Assembly (NCBI RefSeq): GCF_001667035.1
Contig: NZ_LZIR01000108.1
Location: 1 to 64,000, forward strand
Origin: Mycobacterium sp. 852002-51057_SCH5723018
GTDB lineage: Bacteria; Actinomycetota; Actinomycetes; Mycobacteriales; Mycobacteriaceae
Direction: 5' to 3'
DNA: 64,000 nt
Shown in pieces: positions 9,033-18,422 of the stretch. The notes beneath the pieces were generated by a model. The model did not search any database and was not told where the DNA came from. It worked only from the letters and a program-made list of their open reading frames with translations. Positions within the stretch are counted from its first letter, which is position 1. Each line of letters opens with the position of its first letter. The translations under genes and the position numbers were made by a program.

Positions 9033-9527
9033 TTACCGAGGCGTGACCGCCGAGGAGCGCATCGCCTCGGCGGCCCGGTGCGCGGCGGCAACGATGCCCT
9101 GATAACCGGTGCAGCGGCAGAAGTTTCCCGACAGTCCCTCGCGGATCTCCGCGTCGCTGGGATTCGGATTGTCGCGCAGCAGTGCGGTCAGCGAAGTCAC
9201 GAAACCCGGCGTGCAGAAGCCACATTGCAGCCCGTGGCACTCCCGCAGCGCCGACTGCACGGGCGACAGGGTGCCATCCGGCGACGCGATGCCCTCGACC
9301 GTCGTCACCTCCGTGCCCTCGGCCTGCACGGCGAACATCAGGCACGAACGCACGGCCGCGCCGTCCAGCAGCACCGTGCATGCCCCGCACGCCCCGTGCT
9401 CGCAGCCGAGATGGGTGCCGGTCAGTCCGCACTTGTCCCGCAGGAAGTCCGCGAGCGTCATGCGCGGTTCGACGGTGGCCGCGATCGGAGTCCCGTTGAC
9501 CGACAACTGGACCGGTTGTTCATGCAT
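9033..9527 (-). CDS. coxS: Molybdenum hydroxylase small subunit, two [2Fe-2S] clusters (CoxS-like)
   Basis: Iron-sulfur subunit of a xanthine-oxidase-family enzyme, 164 residues. The N-terminal ferredoxin-like domain has GCEHGACGACTV with a fourth Cys in VRSCLM. The C-terminal helical domain has QCGFCTPGF and NFCRCTGY. All eight cluster ligands are present. It carries electrons from the Mo centre to FAD. It is the last gene of a coxL-coxM-coxS operon and overlaps coxM by eight bases. The cox symbol follows family naming; whether CO is the substrate is doubtful because of the large subunit. Confidence 0.88.
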   Translation of the reverse strand: MHEQPVQLSVNGTPIAATVEPRMTLADFLRDKCGLTGTHLGCEHGACGACTVLLDGAAVRSCLMFAVQAEGTEVTTVEGIASPDGTLSPVQSALRECHGLQCGFCTPGFVTSLTALLRDNPNPSDAEIREGLSGNFCRCTGYQGIVAAAHRAAEAMRSSAVTPR

Positions 9528-10431
9528 TGCTTGCCCCCGCGACGGCTTCGGCTACGGCCTCATCAATGGCCTCTTGAATGGCCTCGTTCCAGGCGCGCGC
9601 GACCATCGTCGCGCCCACCTTGGTGCGATACGACGCCGACCCCTGGAGGTCGGACGGAACGTCATCGAGTCCGGTCATCGCGGCCCGTCCGATCTCCTCG
9701 GGCACCAGATCGCCGACCGGCTTGCCGACGGCCGCGGCCTCGGCCGCCCTCGCGCGCCGGACCGTCGACCCCAGTCCGAGCAGCCCGATCGCGCAGCGAG
9801 AGACCGCGTCGTTGTCGTCGAGCTGAACGGCGACCAGCGCCCCCGCGATCGCGAAGTCGCCGTGCCGGCGCGCGAACTCTTCCACCGCGAATCCGGATCT
9901 ACCCGGCCACACCGGAAACCGGACCCCGGTCAGCACCTCGTCGGGTTCCATCGTGGTCTCCCACACGCCGGCGAAGAAGTCGGCGGCGGCGATCTCGCGC
10001 GGCCCGCGCGGCGACAGCACCTCCATCACCGCGTCCAGCGTCAGCGCCACCGCCGGGTATTCGCCGGCCGCGTCGGCGTGGGCGACCGACCCGCCGAGGG
10101 TGCCGCGGTTGCGGATCTGGAAGTGCCCGACGAACGGCGTCACCCGGGTCAACAGCGGAACTGCCTGGCGCACTTGGTCATCGGCGCCCACCGTAGTCTC
10201 GGTGGTTCCCGCGCCGATCCGCAGTTCCTGACCCCGGCGCTCGATGCCCTGCAGCTCGCCCAGCCGGGAAATGTCGATGAGGTGGTCGAAGTAGGCCAGC
10301 CGCATCGCCAGCATCGGCACCAGGCTCTGGCCGCCGGCCAGAATCTTCGCGTCGTCGCCCAGCTCGGCCAGCAGGGCCACGGCGTCCTCGATGGTGTCGG
10401 GGCGGTGGTAGTCGAACGATGCGGGCTTCAC
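9520..10431 (-). CDS. coxM: Molybdenum hydroxylase FAD subunit (CoxM-like)
   Basis: Medium subunit of the same complex, 303 residues, carrying FAD and passing electrons to the quinone or other acceptor. FAD-binding signatures are AGGQSLVPMLAMRL near residue 35 and the TLGGSVAHADAAGE segment near residue 113. The frame stays open further upstream, but family alignment puts the start at GTG 10431 (VKPASFDYHRP). That GTG overlaps the large-subunit stop as GTGA, a typical coupled operon join. The C-terminus overlaps coxS by eight bases. Confidence 0.87.
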   Translation of the reverse strand: MKPASFDYHRPDTIEDAVALLAELGDDAKILAGGQSLVPMLAMRLAYFDHLIDISRLGELQGIERRGQELRIGAGTTETTVGADDQVRQAVPLLTRVTPFVGHFQIRNRGTLGGSVAHADAAGEYPAVALTLDAVMEVLSPRGPREIAAADFFAGVWETTMEPDEVLTGVRFPVWPGRSGFAVEEFARRHGDFAIAGALVAVQLDDNDAVSRCAIGLLGLGSTVRRARAAEAAAVGKPVGDLVPEEIGRAAMTGLDDVPSDLQGSASYRTKVGATMVARAWNEAIQEAIDEAVAEAVAGASNA

Positions 10432-12776
10432 CGGTCCGCCTCGCTCAGCAGCGCCGCGATCGACGCCGGGCTGGCCGGTAGCCGGGTGATCGTCACGCCC
10501 AGCGGCGCGAGCGCGTCGTTGATCGCGTTGATCACGGCGGGCACCGAGCCGATGGCCCCGCCTTCGCCGGCGCCCTTGTAGCCGCCGGGCCCGGGACCCG
10601 GGATCTCGACGTGACCGAACTCGATGGGCGGCACCTCGGTGGCCGTCGGCAGCAGGTAGTCGACGAATGTGGTGGCCAGCGGGTTGCCGTCGTCGTCGTA
10701 GGCCAGGTCCTCCATCAGCGCGCCGCCGATGCCCTGCACCGTCCCGCCCGCGATCTGTCCCTCCACGATGGTCGGGTTGATCATGGGCCCGACGTCCTCG
10801 CTGACGATGTAGCGCAGCAGCGTGACTTTGCCTGTGGCGACATCGACTTCGCAAGTGCATGCGTGCGTCGCGTTGGACCACAGGATGGGCGCCGTGGCGA
10901 CGTAGCGGGCGGTGGCCTCCAGGTCCAATGACATCCCGGGGGGCAGCGCCTGCGGCGAGTAGTAGGCGAGGTAGGCGAGCTGTCCGAAGCTCACCTGCCT
11001 GGACGGGTCGCCGCGCACCGCCGCGGCCGAATGTGCCAGCTCCACTTCGGATTCGGCCACCTTGAGGTGGTGGGCGGCCAGCGCGACGATCTTGTCGCGC
11101 AGGATCTTTCCCGCCTCGCCGACGGCCCCGGCGGTCATCGGGCCGCTGCGGCTTCCCTGCGTCCCGGCCCCGTACGGCGTGACGGCGGTGTCGCCCTGGA
11201 TGGTGGCCACGTCGTCGATGTCGGCGCCCAGCGCGTCGGCGGTCAGCTGAACGACGGTGGTTTCCAAGCTGTTTCCGCTCGAGCCGCCGTTGACGTAGAC
11301 GTTGATCTTGCCCGTCGGCTCCATCCGGATGGTGCAGCCCTCGGCGCCCAGGTGGCCCGTCGCCGCGCCGGTCGGCTCGATGTATGCCGAGAAGCCCAGG
11401 CCCAGGTAGCGTCCCTGCGCCAGCGCTTCGGCCTGCTCCTTGCGAAACCCTTCGTGGTCAAGGATTTTCACCGCCTGCTCGAACGTCTCGATCGGGGCGA
11501 CGTGGTCGTACGGCATGCCGTTGGGGTTGAAGTACGGCATCTCGTCGCGGCGCAACAGGTTGCGGCGGCGCAGCTCGACCGGGTCCAGCTCGAGCTTGCG
11601 CGCGGCGATGTCGAGCAGGACTTCGCGCGCCAGCGTTTCGTACTGCCACGGACCGCGGTAGGCGGCCAGCCCGCTGGTGTTGGAGAAGACCGTCTGGTAG
11701 TTGAAGCTGGCCTTGGGCACTCGGTAAGGCCCGGGGAAGAACATGCCGATGGCGGCCGTGGTCAGCACCGGGTAGGGCGTCGGGTAGGCGCCGACGTCCT
11801 GAACGAAGTCGATGTCTGCCGCGAGGATGGTGCCGTCGTCGTCGAACGCCATCCGGCCGGTGCCGTCGACGTGCCGGGCCTGCCCGGCCGACATCAGGTT
11901 CTCGCGCCGGTCCTCGATCCACTTCAGCGCCGCCGGCACCTTGCGGGCGGCCAGCATGATGCACATGTCCTCGCGCATCGGCACCACCTTCTGGCCGAAG
12001 CCGCCGCCCGTGTCGCGCATGATGACCCGAACCCGTTGCGCCGCAATGCCTAACAGTCGCGCGCAGAAGGCACGCAACTCGTGCGGCGTCTGGGTGGACG
12101 CCCACAGGGTCAGCTCCCCGGAGGCCGCCGACCACTCGACCACCAGCCCGCGCGTCTCGATCGGCACCGGCGCGTAGATCTGTTGGTATATCTGCTCTTT
12201 CACCACACACGGCGCCGAGGCGAACAGCTCTTCGTCCGGCGGCGCCCCGCCCATGCCGCCCGCGACGTTGTTCGCGTAGCTGTCGTGCACCAGCACGTCC
12301 GAGGCCTGCGCTGCGGTGAAGTCGGTGATGGCGGGCAGCGGCTCGTAGTCGACGTCGATCAGCTCGAGGGCGTCCTCGGCGACATACCGGCTCTCGGCGA
12401 CGATCAGCGCGACCGGGTCGCCGACGAACTTCGCCTCGCCCTCGGCCAGCGGCGGGCGCGGGGTGTCGGGGACGTCCTTGCCCGCGACGGCGTGCCACGC
12501 CTCCTTGACGTCGGGATTGAGGTCGGCGGCGGTGAACACCGCGCGCACGCCGGGCAGCTCCAGGGCCGCCGAGGCGTCGATCCCGTTGATCCGGGCCCGC
12601 GCGAACGGGCTGCGCACGAAGCAGGCATGCAGCATGCCGGGCCTCGCAACGTCGTCGACGAAGCCGCCCCGTCCGGTCAGCAGGCGGCCGTCCTCCACCC
12701 GTTGGACGCGGGTCCCGGCGTAGCGGGGGGCCGGCCCGGAAGACACCGCCGGGCCCTCGTGGACGTCCTGAGTCAT
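10428..12776 (-). CDS. Molybdenum hydroxylase large subunit (CoxL/aldehyde-oxidase-like)
   Basis: Molybdopterin-cytosine-dinucleotide subunit, 782 residues from ATG 12776, which has GGAG five bases upstream. An upstream in-frame start would add 21 residues of no family character. FGQK with the Mo-site Gln (about 262) and GEGGAIG with the catalytic Glu (about 738) are present. The active-site loop reads AYRGPW (about 372-377). True aerobic CO dehydrogenases (form I) have AYRCSFR, and form II enzymes have AYRGAGR, so this fits neither and the substrate is open. It heads the operon, divergent from a MobA-like gene likely to modify its cofactor. M. tuberculosis Rv0373c is the related gene. Confidence 0.88.
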   Translation of the reverse strand: MTQDVHEGPAVSSGPAPRYAGTRVQRVEDGRLLTGRGGFVDDVARPGMLHACFVRSPFARARINGIDASAALELPGVRAVFTAADLNPDVKEAWHAVAGKDVPDTPRPPLAEGEAKFVGDPVALIVAESRYVAEDALELIDVDYEPLPAITDFTAAQASDVLVHDSYANNVAGGMGGAPPDEELFASAPCVVKEQIYQQIYAPVPIETRGLVVEWSAASGELTLWASTQTPHELRAFCARLLGIAAQRVRVIMRDTGGGFGQKVVPMREDMCIMLAARKVPAALKWIEDRRENLMSAGQARHVDGTGRMAFDDDGTILAADIDFVQDVGAYPTPYPVLTTAAIGMFFPGPYRVPKASFNYQTVFSNTSGLAAYRGPWQYETLAREVLLDIAARKLELDPVELRRRNLLRRDEMPYFNPNGMPYDHVAPIETFEQAVKILDHEGFRKEQAEALAQGRYLGLGFSAYIEPTGAATGHLGAEGCTIRMEPTGKINVYVNGGSSGNSLETTVVQLTADALGADIDDVATIQGDTAVTPYGAGTQGSRSGPMTAGAVGEAGKILRDKIVALAAHHLKVAESEVELAHSAAAVRGDPSRQVSFGQLAYLAYYSPQALPPGMSLDLEATARYVATAPILWSNATHACTCEVDVATGKVTLLRYIVSEDVGPMINPTIVEGQIAGGTVQGIGGALMEDLAYDDDGNPLATTFVDYLLPTATEVPPIEFGHVEIPGPGPGGYKGAGEGGAIGSVPAVINAINDALAPLGVTITRLPASPASIAALLSEADR

Positions 12777-12826
12777 CGCGCTCCATTGCCGTCGCCGAAT
12801 GAGAAGCTCAATGTCATCATAGGAGA

Positions 12827-13390
12827 GTGCCGTTATCACAGTCGAGAGGCCCGGTGCCGCGACACGTCGGGGTCCTGCTCGCCGCGGGCGCCGGCCGGCG
12901 CTACGGCAAGCCGAAGGTGCTGGTGGACGGCTGGCTGGACGCCGCGGTCGGCGCCCTGCGCGACGGCGGGTGCGACGACGTCGTCGTGGTCCTCGGCGCG
13001 GCCGAGGTCCCGGTCCCGCCAGGGGTCAGCGCGGTCGTCGCACCGGACTGGGATCGGGGGCTGAGCGCATCCGTGCGCGCCGGGCTGGCCGAGGCCGACC
13101 GCCTGCGGGCCGACTATGCGGTGCTGCACGTCATCGACACCCCCGGCACGGGTCCCGACGTGGTGGCGCGGCTGCTGGCCCGCGCGGCGGCGTCGCCCGG
13201 CGGCCTGGCGCGTGCGTACTTTGGCGACCGGCCCGGACACCCGGTGGTGCTGGCGCGCCAACACTGGCCGGCGGTGCTGGCCCAGCTATCCGGGGATCAG
13301 GGCGCGGGCGCCTATCTGAGCGGCAGGGACGACGTCGAGAGGGTCGACTGCGGCGACCTGGCCGATGGCCGCGACATCGACGCGCCCTAG
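12827..13390 (+). CDS. MobA/MocA-like molybdopterin nucleotidyltransferase
   Basis: An NTP-transferase fold protein of 187 residues, like Rv0371c. The N-terminal nucleotide-binding motif is [14 protein letters not shown]. Family members attach CMP or GMP to molybdopterin. Divergence from coxL suggests it makes the cytosine dinucleotide cofactor for that enzyme. GTG 12827 lies directly after AGGAGA, so spacing is poor; GTG 12854 ([12 protein letters not shown]) is a good alternative start. Its TAG stop and that of the convergent permease share one CTAG palindrome. Confidence 0.8.
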   Translation: MPLSQSRGPVPRHVGVLLAAGAGRRYGKPKVLVDGWLDAAVGALRDGGCDDVVVVLGAAEVPVPPGVSAVVAPDWDRGLSASVRAGLAEADRLRADYAVLHVIDTPGTGPDVVARLLARAAASPGGLARAYFGDRPGHPVVLARQHWPAVLAQLSGDQGAGAYLSGRDDVERVDCGDLADGRDIDAP

Positions 13391-14841
13391 GCCGCCACCG
13401 GCGGGTCGGTGGAGGGGGTGGGCTCCGCGGTTTCCTCGGCGATGGCCCTGACCCGGTGCCGGACCAGGAACCAACCGCCGGTGAGCGCCGGAACGCCGAC
13501 GATCATCGCGCCCAGCAGCCAGGGGCCCTGCACCTTGTCGAACAGCATCAGCACCACGACGCCCACCAGGAACGCCAGCGTGAGATAGCCGCTATAGGGG
13601 GCCAGCGGCATCCGGAAGTCGGGCCGTTGCACCCTGCCGGCCTTGGCCAGCCGGTAGAGCTGCAGCTGGCTCGCCACGATCGTTCCCCAGGCGAACACGA
13701 TGCCCACCGCGGCGATGTGCAGCACGATTTCGAACGCCTGGCTGGGTTTGACCGCGTTGAGCACGATGCCCAGCAGGCCGACCGCGGCGGTGAGTAGGAT
13801 CCCGCCGTACGGCACGCCGTTGCGCGACATCGGCTCGGTGAACTTCGGGCCGCTGCCGTTGATCGACATCGACCGCAGGATGCGGCCAGTCGAATACAGC
13901 CCGGCGTTCAAGCTCGACAGCGCGGCGGTGAGGACCACCAGGTTCATCAGGCTGCCCGCTCCGCCGAAACCGATCTTGGAGAAGAAGGTCACGAACGGGC
14001 TGACGTGATCCCGGTAGGCGGTGTAGGGCAGCAGCAGGCCGAGCAAAATGGTCGACCCGATGTAGAAGACCGTGATGCGGAAGACCACCGAGTTGATCGC
14101 GCGCGGCATGATCTTCTCGGGGTTTTCCGTCTCCCCGGCGGCGATGCCCACCAGTTCGATGGCGGCGTAGGCGAACACCACGCCCGAGGTGACGAGCACG
14201 AGGGGCAACAGGCCGGTCGGTAGCAGCCCCCCGTGGGTGTCCCACAGCCCGGTACCGGTGTTGTGACCGTCGACCTTGAAGCGCCCGATCAGAAAGACCG
14301 AGCCGACGACCAGGAACGTCACCAGTGCCAGCACCTTGACCAGCGACGCCCAGAACTCCAGCTCGCCGAAGAGCTTGACCGAGATCAGGTTCATCGACAA
14401 CACCACCACCAGCGCGATCAACGCCAGCGTCCACTGCGGGATGACGTGGAACGCCGGCCAGTAGTGGCAGTAATGCGCGATCGCGGTGGTGTCCACGATT
14501 CCGGTCATCGACCAGTTCAGGACGTACATCCAGCCCGCCACGAAAGCCAGCTTCTCCCCGAAGAATTCGCGGGCGTAGGACACGAACGATCCCGACGACG
14601 GGCGGTGCAGCACGAGCTCGCCGAGCGCGCGCAGGATCAGGAAGACGAAGATGCCGCAGATCGCGAAGACCAGGAACAGCCCCGGCCCCGCCGATGCGAG
14701 CCGGCCACCGGCACCGAGGAAAAGGCCGGTTCCGATCGCGCCGCCCAGCGCGATCATCTGGACCTGGCGGTTCTTCAGGCCCTTGTGATAGCCCGTGTCT
14801 TCGCGTGTGAGCCGCGCGGCGGCGCTGTCTAGCGGTGGCAT
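13387..14841 (-). CDS. ansP2: L-asparagine permease AnsP2, amino-acid/polyamine/organocation family
   Basis: A 484-residue proton-coupled amino acid permease with 12 predicted membrane helices. The family signature [19 protein letters not shown] lies in helix 1, followed by SAGPGLFL and the [22 protein letters not shown] segment. A highly hydrophobic core is framed by short charged termini. It matches AnsP2 (Rv0346c), which imports asparagine in M. tuberculosis; other neutral amino acids are possible. It stands alone, with a spacer containing three GGCTAAC repeats upstream. Confidence 0.85.
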   Translation of the reverse strand: MPPLDSAAARLTREDTGYHKGLKNRQVQMIALGGAIGTGLFLGAGGRLASAGPGLFLVFAICGIFVFLILRALGELVLHRPSSGSFVSYAREFFGEKLAFVAGWMYVLNWSMTGIVDTTAIAHYCHYWPAFHVIPQWTLALIALVVVLSMNLISVKLFGELEFWASLVKVLALVTFLVVGSVFLIGRFKVDGHNTGTGLWDTHGGLLPTGLLPLVLVTSGVVFAYAAIELVGIAAGETENPEKIMPRAINSVVFRITVFYIGSTILLGLLLPYTAYRDHVSPFVTFFSKIGFGGAGSLMNLVVLTAALSSLNAGLYSTGRILRSMSINGSGPKFTEPMSRNGVPYGGILLTAAVGLLGIVLNAVKPSQAFEIVLHIAAVGIVFAWGTIVASQLQLYRLAKAGRVQRPDFRMPLAPYSGYLTLAFLVGVVVLMLFDKVQGPWLLGAMIVGVPALTGGWFLVRHRVRAIAEETAEPTPSTDPPVAA

Positions 14842-14874
14842 CGAGCTCCTGCCGTGGTGCTCCGGGAAAGCTCA

Positions 14875-14919
14875 GGCTAACCCATCGATTCACCACATGC
14901 TGGCTAACAACCGGCTAAC
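14875..14919. repeat. Three direct GGCTAAC repeats upstream of ansP2
   Basis: GGCTAAC occurs at 14875-14881, 14902-14908 and 14913-14919, all in the same orientation, in the 73-base gap between the amidohydrolase stop and ansP2. The last copy overlaps the amidohydrolase stop. Spacings are 27 and 11 bases. They could be a regulator site for the permease; there is no other evidence. Confidence 0.4.
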
Positions 14920-15871
14920 TTCGTATGCCCAGCAACCGCTCGGCGTTGCGGTGGCTGATGAGCGCGCGATCGTCGTCGCCGAGGGCGAGATTGTCGAGGA
15001 ACGCGCGCGCCGCCTTCATCGACCAGAAGGGGTAGTCGGCCGAAAAGCACACCCGGTCGACACCGACCTGGGCGACCAGGTTGGCATAGGTGGCCTCGTC
15101 GTTGAAGCTGGCGAAGGTGTAGTGCAGGTTTCGCCGCAAGTAGGTGCTGACGGGGTGTTGCAGACCGGTCAGTTCGGGTGTGAGCGTGGCGTCGAACCGC
15201 GGCAGCATGAAGGGGATCCCCTCGCCCATGTGCCCGATGACGAATTGCAGCGACGGGTGGCGGTCGAACACACCGCCGACGATCAGGCGCAGCACGTGCG
15301 TGGCGGTGTTGATGTGCCAGCCCCAGCCCACGGTGGCCAGCGCGAACGTGACCTTGTCGGCAAATCCCGCGTAGCTGGATTCGATGACGCCCGCCGGCGG
15401 GATGGTCGGGTGCAGATAGATGGGGACCTGCAGCTCCGCCGCGTGCGCCAGGACGGGGTCGAAGAACGGATCGTCCAGGTAGCGCCCCTGGCTGTGGCCG
15501 TTGATGACCGCGCCGAGAAAGCCGTGCCGGCGCACCGTGCGGTCGAGCTCCGCGGCCGCCTCGTCGGGCGCGCTGACGGGCAACGTGGCGAACCCGGCCA
15601 GCCGGTCCGGGTACCGCCCGACCGCCGCGGCGAGCTCGTCGTTGCAGTTGCGCGCCAGCCCGACCGCCTCCCGCCCGTCCAGCTGTTCGACGCCGGGTGC
15701 CGCCAGCGACAGCACCGCCAGGTCGACGCCGGCTTCGTCCATCGCCGCGATGCGGCCGTCACCGAGGTCGCTGATCGGTTCGACGATGCCGGCGCGCGAC
15801 GCCAGCCAGCGGCCCGGACCGTTCAGGAATTCGGTTGTGGCGTAATGCTCTTCGAGGGCGATGGTCCGCAT
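14915..15871 (-). CDS. Amidohydrolase family 2 protein (decarboxylase-type)
   Basis: A 318-residue TIM-barrel metal enzyme of the Amidohydro_2/ACMSD group. Metal ligands are visible: EEHY at residues 7-10 (Glu and His), LHPTIPP, GHMGEG, and Asp in FSADYP. The N-terminus resembles gamma-resorcylate decarboxylases, so non-oxidative decarboxylation of an aromatic or unsaturated acid is likely; hydrolysis is the alternative. ATG 15871 is chosen because it gives the exact family start; the longer frame is noise. It starts seven bases after the aldehyde dehydrogenase stop and is surely in one transcript with it. Confidence 0.82.
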   Translation of the reverse strand: MRTIALEEHYATTEFLNGPGRWLASRAGIVEPISDLGDGRIAAMDEAGVDLAVLSLAAPGVEQLDGREAVGLARNCNDELAAAVGRYPDRLAGFATLPVSAPDEAAAELDRTVRRHGFLGAVINGHSQGRYLDDPFFDPVLAHAAELQVPIYLHPTIPPAGVIESSYAGFADKVTFALATVGWGWHINTATHVLRLIVGGVFDRHPSLQFVIGHMGEGIPFMLPRFDATLTPELTGLQHPVSTYLRRNLHYTFASFNDEATYANLVAQVGVDRVCFSADYPFWSMKAARAFLDNLALGDDDRALISHRNAERLLGIRS

Positions 15872-15878
15872 GTCGCGC

Positions 15879-17372
15879 CTAGCCCGCCAGCACCCTGGCT
15901 GCGGCGCTCCAGTACGGCAGCTCGTCGCGCTTGGCGGCCAGCCGGATGGTCTTGGTGTAGCCGTACTCCGCCAGCGTCTCCTGGGCGTGCTCCCGCCCGA
16001 AACCGCTGTGGCCGACGCCGCCGAACCCCGTGCCGATGGAGATCCGGTGATAGTTGTTGACGAAGACGGCCCCGGCCCGGATCCGCCGGCTGACCCGGAG
16101 CGCCCGATCGCCGTCCTGGGTGAACACCGACGCAACCAGTCCGAACGGCGTGGCGTTGGCGATCCGCACCGCCTCGTCCTCGTCGGTGAACGGCAGCAGG
16201 GTGACCACCGGGCCGAAGATCTCGTCGCGGGCCACCCGCATCCCGGGGGTCACCTCGGTGAGCACGGTCGGCGCGACGTAGAAGCCTTCGGCCAATCGGG
16301 GGTCGTCGGGCAGCGGCGCCTGGGCGGCGATGCGGGCGCCCTCGGCCACGCCGATCCGCAGGTAGTCCAGGACCTGCTTCTGCTGCGCCCGGGTGACCAA
16401 CGGCCCGACGTCGGTGGCCGGGTCGGCGCCGTCGCCCACCCGCAGGCGGCTCACCGCGGCGCAAAGCTTTTCCTCGAATTCGGCATAGATGCTGTCCTGC
16501 ACCAGGATCCGCGACGATGCGGTGCACGCTTCGCCCTGGTTGAAGAAGCCGCCGTCGACGGCGGCCAGCAGCGCCTCGTGCAGATTGGCATCGTCGAAGA
16601 CGACCAACGGGTTCTTGCCGCCCAGCTCCATCAGCGTGGGGGTGAGGTTGCCCGCCGCGGTCCGCAGCACCGCGGCACCGGTCCTCGGCGATCCGGTGAA
16701 GGAGACCTTGCCCACCAGTCGGTGCCCGGCCAGTGCGGCGCCCACCTCGCCCCGGCCGGGCAGCGCGTGCACCACCCGGTCGGGCAGGACCGACTGGATC
16801 AGTTCCACCATCCGCAGCACCACCGAGGGCGTCTGCTCCGGCGGCTTGAGCACGACGGCGTTGCCGACGGCCAGCGCCGGGGCGATCTTGCCCGCGGTGT
16901 GGATGGGCGGCCAGTTGAACGGAACGATGGCGGCGATCACCCCGTACGGTTCCAGCGTCGTCACGTCCAGGACCGGGCCGTAGTCGCGGGCCTGGTTGGG
17001 CAGCACCTCGACCAGGCTGCCGAAGTACTCGAAGATGGCGATCGCGGCTTCCACGTCGAAGTTGCGGGCCTGGGTGATCGGCTTGCCCATCTCCAGCGTC
17101 TCGAGCGCGGCGATCTCGTCGGCGTGGGCGCGGATCACCTCGGCGATCTGACGCAGGTATCGGCCGCGCTCCCGCGCCGGCCGCTGCTTCCAGGCCAGAT
17201 GTGCGGCGTGGGCCCGGCGAACCGCCTGGTCCACCTCGTCGGGTCCGGCCCCCTGGACCACCGCCACGGTCTGACCCGTCGCCGGGTTCTCGACCACGAA
17301 CTGGTCGTCGGTGGACGCCGAAGACCAGCGGGTTCGGGTCCTGGTCAGGGGCAGGGCAGTGTGCTGAGTCAT
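15879..17372 (-). CDS. NAD(P)-dependent aldehyde dehydrogenase
   Basis: A 497-residue ALDH-superfamily enzyme oxidising an aldehyde to its acid. Catalytic Cys283 is in GEACTASSR, Glu249 in ELGGKNP, Asn153 in PFNW and Lys176 in LKPPE, so the active site is complete. The typical C-terminal FGGVGHSGFGRE is present. The start is ATG 17372; the much longer open frame runs antisense through the LysR gene and is rejected. With the downstream amidohydrolase it forms a two-gene catabolic unit, probably controlled by the divergent LysR protein. The substrate is not predictable. Confidence 0.88.
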   Translation of the reverse strand: MTQHTALPLTRTRTRWSSASTDDQFVVENPATGQTVAVVQGAGPDEVDQAVRRAHAAHLAWKQRPARERGRYLRQIAEVIRAHADEIAALETLEMGKPITQARNFDVEAAIAIFEYFGSLVEVLPNQARDYGPVLDVTTLEPYGVIAAIVPFNWPPIHTAGKIAPALAVGNAVVLKPPEQTPSVVLRMVELIQSVLPDRVVHALPGRGEVGAALAGHRLVGKVSFTGSPRTGAAVLRTAAGNLTPTLMELGGKNPLVVFDDANLHEALLAAVDGGFFNQGEACTASSRILVQDSIYAEFEEKLCAAVSRLRVGDGADPATDVGPLVTRAQQKQVLDYLRIGVAEGARIAAQAPLPDDPRLAEGFYVAPTVLTEVTPGMRVARDEIFGPVVTLLPFTDEDEAVRIANATPFGLVASVFTQDGDRALRVSRRIRAGAVFVNNYHRISIGTGFGGVGHSGFGREHAQETLAEYGYTKTIRLAAKRDELPYWSAAARVLAG

Positions 17373-17445
17373 ACGGGCACCGTCCGGGTGAGGGGTGGGA
17401 TGTGAACGGCGAATGGTTCTGCCGAACGCTACGTCGACAGGTGGT

Positions 17446-17462
17446 ATCTCAGCCAACGAGAT
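17446..17462. promoter_or_regulatory. LysR-type operator, inverted repeat ATCTC-N7-GAGAT
   Basis: Perfect 5-base arms ATCTC (17446-17450) and GAGAT (17458-17462) fit the T-N11-A pattern of LysR regulators. The site lies in the aldehyde dehydrogenase/LysR divergent gap, about 75 bases from the former gene and 40 from the latter. Confidence 0.6.
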
Positions 17463-17466
17463 TTCC

Positions 17467-17481
17467 TGATGAACGTCATCA
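17467..17481. promoter_or_regulatory. Second inverted repeat TGATGA-N3-TCATCA in LysR promoter gap
   Basis: Perfect 6-base arms at 17467-17472 and 17476-17481. It lies five bases after the first repeat, as expected for paired recognition and activation half-sites of a LysR regulator. It covers the upstream ATG at 17469, arguing against that start. Confidence 0.5.
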
Positions 17482-17501
17482 TCAACGGTGATAATGGCTC
17501 G

Positions 17502-18404
17502 GTGGAGCTTCGCCACCTGGAGTACTTCCTTGCCGTCACGGACAACCTGAGCTTCACCCGCGCCGCCAAGCGGCTTCATGTCGTGCAATCCGGAGTGTCG
17601 GCGACGATCAAGGCCCTCGAACGCGAACTCGGGGCGGAACTTTTCGTCCGGGGCCGGGCCGGGGTGGCGCTCACCCCCGCGGGCCAGGAGTTGGCGCCGC
17701 ACGCCCGGGCCGCCATCGACGCCGTCCGGGCGGCCAAGGAGGCCGTCGCCGCCACCCGCGGGGCTATCAGCGGCACCGTCAAGCTGGGGACATTGATGTC
17801 GATCAACAACGTTGACCTGCCGACGCTGCTGGCCGACCTCCGTGCCCAACATCCCGGCGTGCTGGTCCAGATCCGTTTCGCCCGGGCCGGTTCGGCGGGC
17901 CTGGCGCAGCAGCTCCGCGACGGCACTCTCGACGTCGCCTTGCTCGTCTTCCCCGACGGGCCGCCGCCCGACCTGCACACCCGCCTCGTCGCCGCCTTCC
18001 AGCTGCTTCTGATCGTGCCGGCCGGCCACCCGCTTGCCGGGCGGGAGTCGGTGCCGGTGGCCGAGCTGGCCGGGATGTCGTTCGTCGACGGCCCGCCCGG
18101 ATATGGCAACCGGGCCGTGGTGGACCGGGCCTTCGCCGCCGCCGGGGTGCAGCGCACGGTCGCGCTCGAGGTCGCCGACATCGCCACCACCGCGACGCAC
18201 GTCCGCAACGGCCTGGGCATCGGCTTCCTGAGCCGGTTCATCCTCGACGAGATCGGCGATGACGGCCTGGCGACGGTCCGGATTTCCGACTACGACATCC
18301 GCTGGCGCCTCTACGTCGCGATGTCGGCGACCCGGTCGCCCAGCGCCGCCACCCGCGCGGTGTTCTCCCTGATCGAGGACATGATCCCGGACCCAGCGCG
18401 GTGA
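17502..18404 (+). CDS. LysR-family transcriptional regulator
   Basis: A 300-residue regulator. The N-terminal winged helix-turn-helix is ELRHLEYFLAV...SFTRAAKRLHVVQSGVSATIKALE, followed by the linker helix and a two-subdomain periplasmic-binding-like effector domain to the C-terminus. I chose GTG 17502, which places the HTH at the family position; ATG 17469 would add 11 residues and lie inside an inverted repeat. It probably controls the divergent aldehyde dehydrogenase/amidohydrolase genes and itself. The inducer is unknown. Confidence 0.85.
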   Translation: MELRHLEYFLAVTDNLSFTRAAKRLHVVQSGVSATIKALERELGAELFVRGRAGVALTPAGQELAPHARAAIDAVRAAKEAVAATRGAISGTVKLGTLMSINNVDLPTLLADLRAQHPGVLVQIRFARAGSAGLAQQLRDGTLDVALLVFPDGPPPDLHTRLVAAFQLLLIVPAGHPLAGRESVPVAELAGMSFVDGPPGYGNRAVVDRAFAAAGVQRTVALEVADIATTATHVRNGLGIGFLSRFILDEIGDDGLATVRISDYDIRWRLYVAMSATRSPSAATRAVFSLIEDMIPDPAR

Positions 18405-18422
18405 GCCTGCGCTGACGGCGTC

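Noticed and set aside
17373-18200. N-terminal extension of the aldehyde dehydrogenase frame
   Set aside because: It runs antisense through the LysR gene; the ALDH family start is at 17372.
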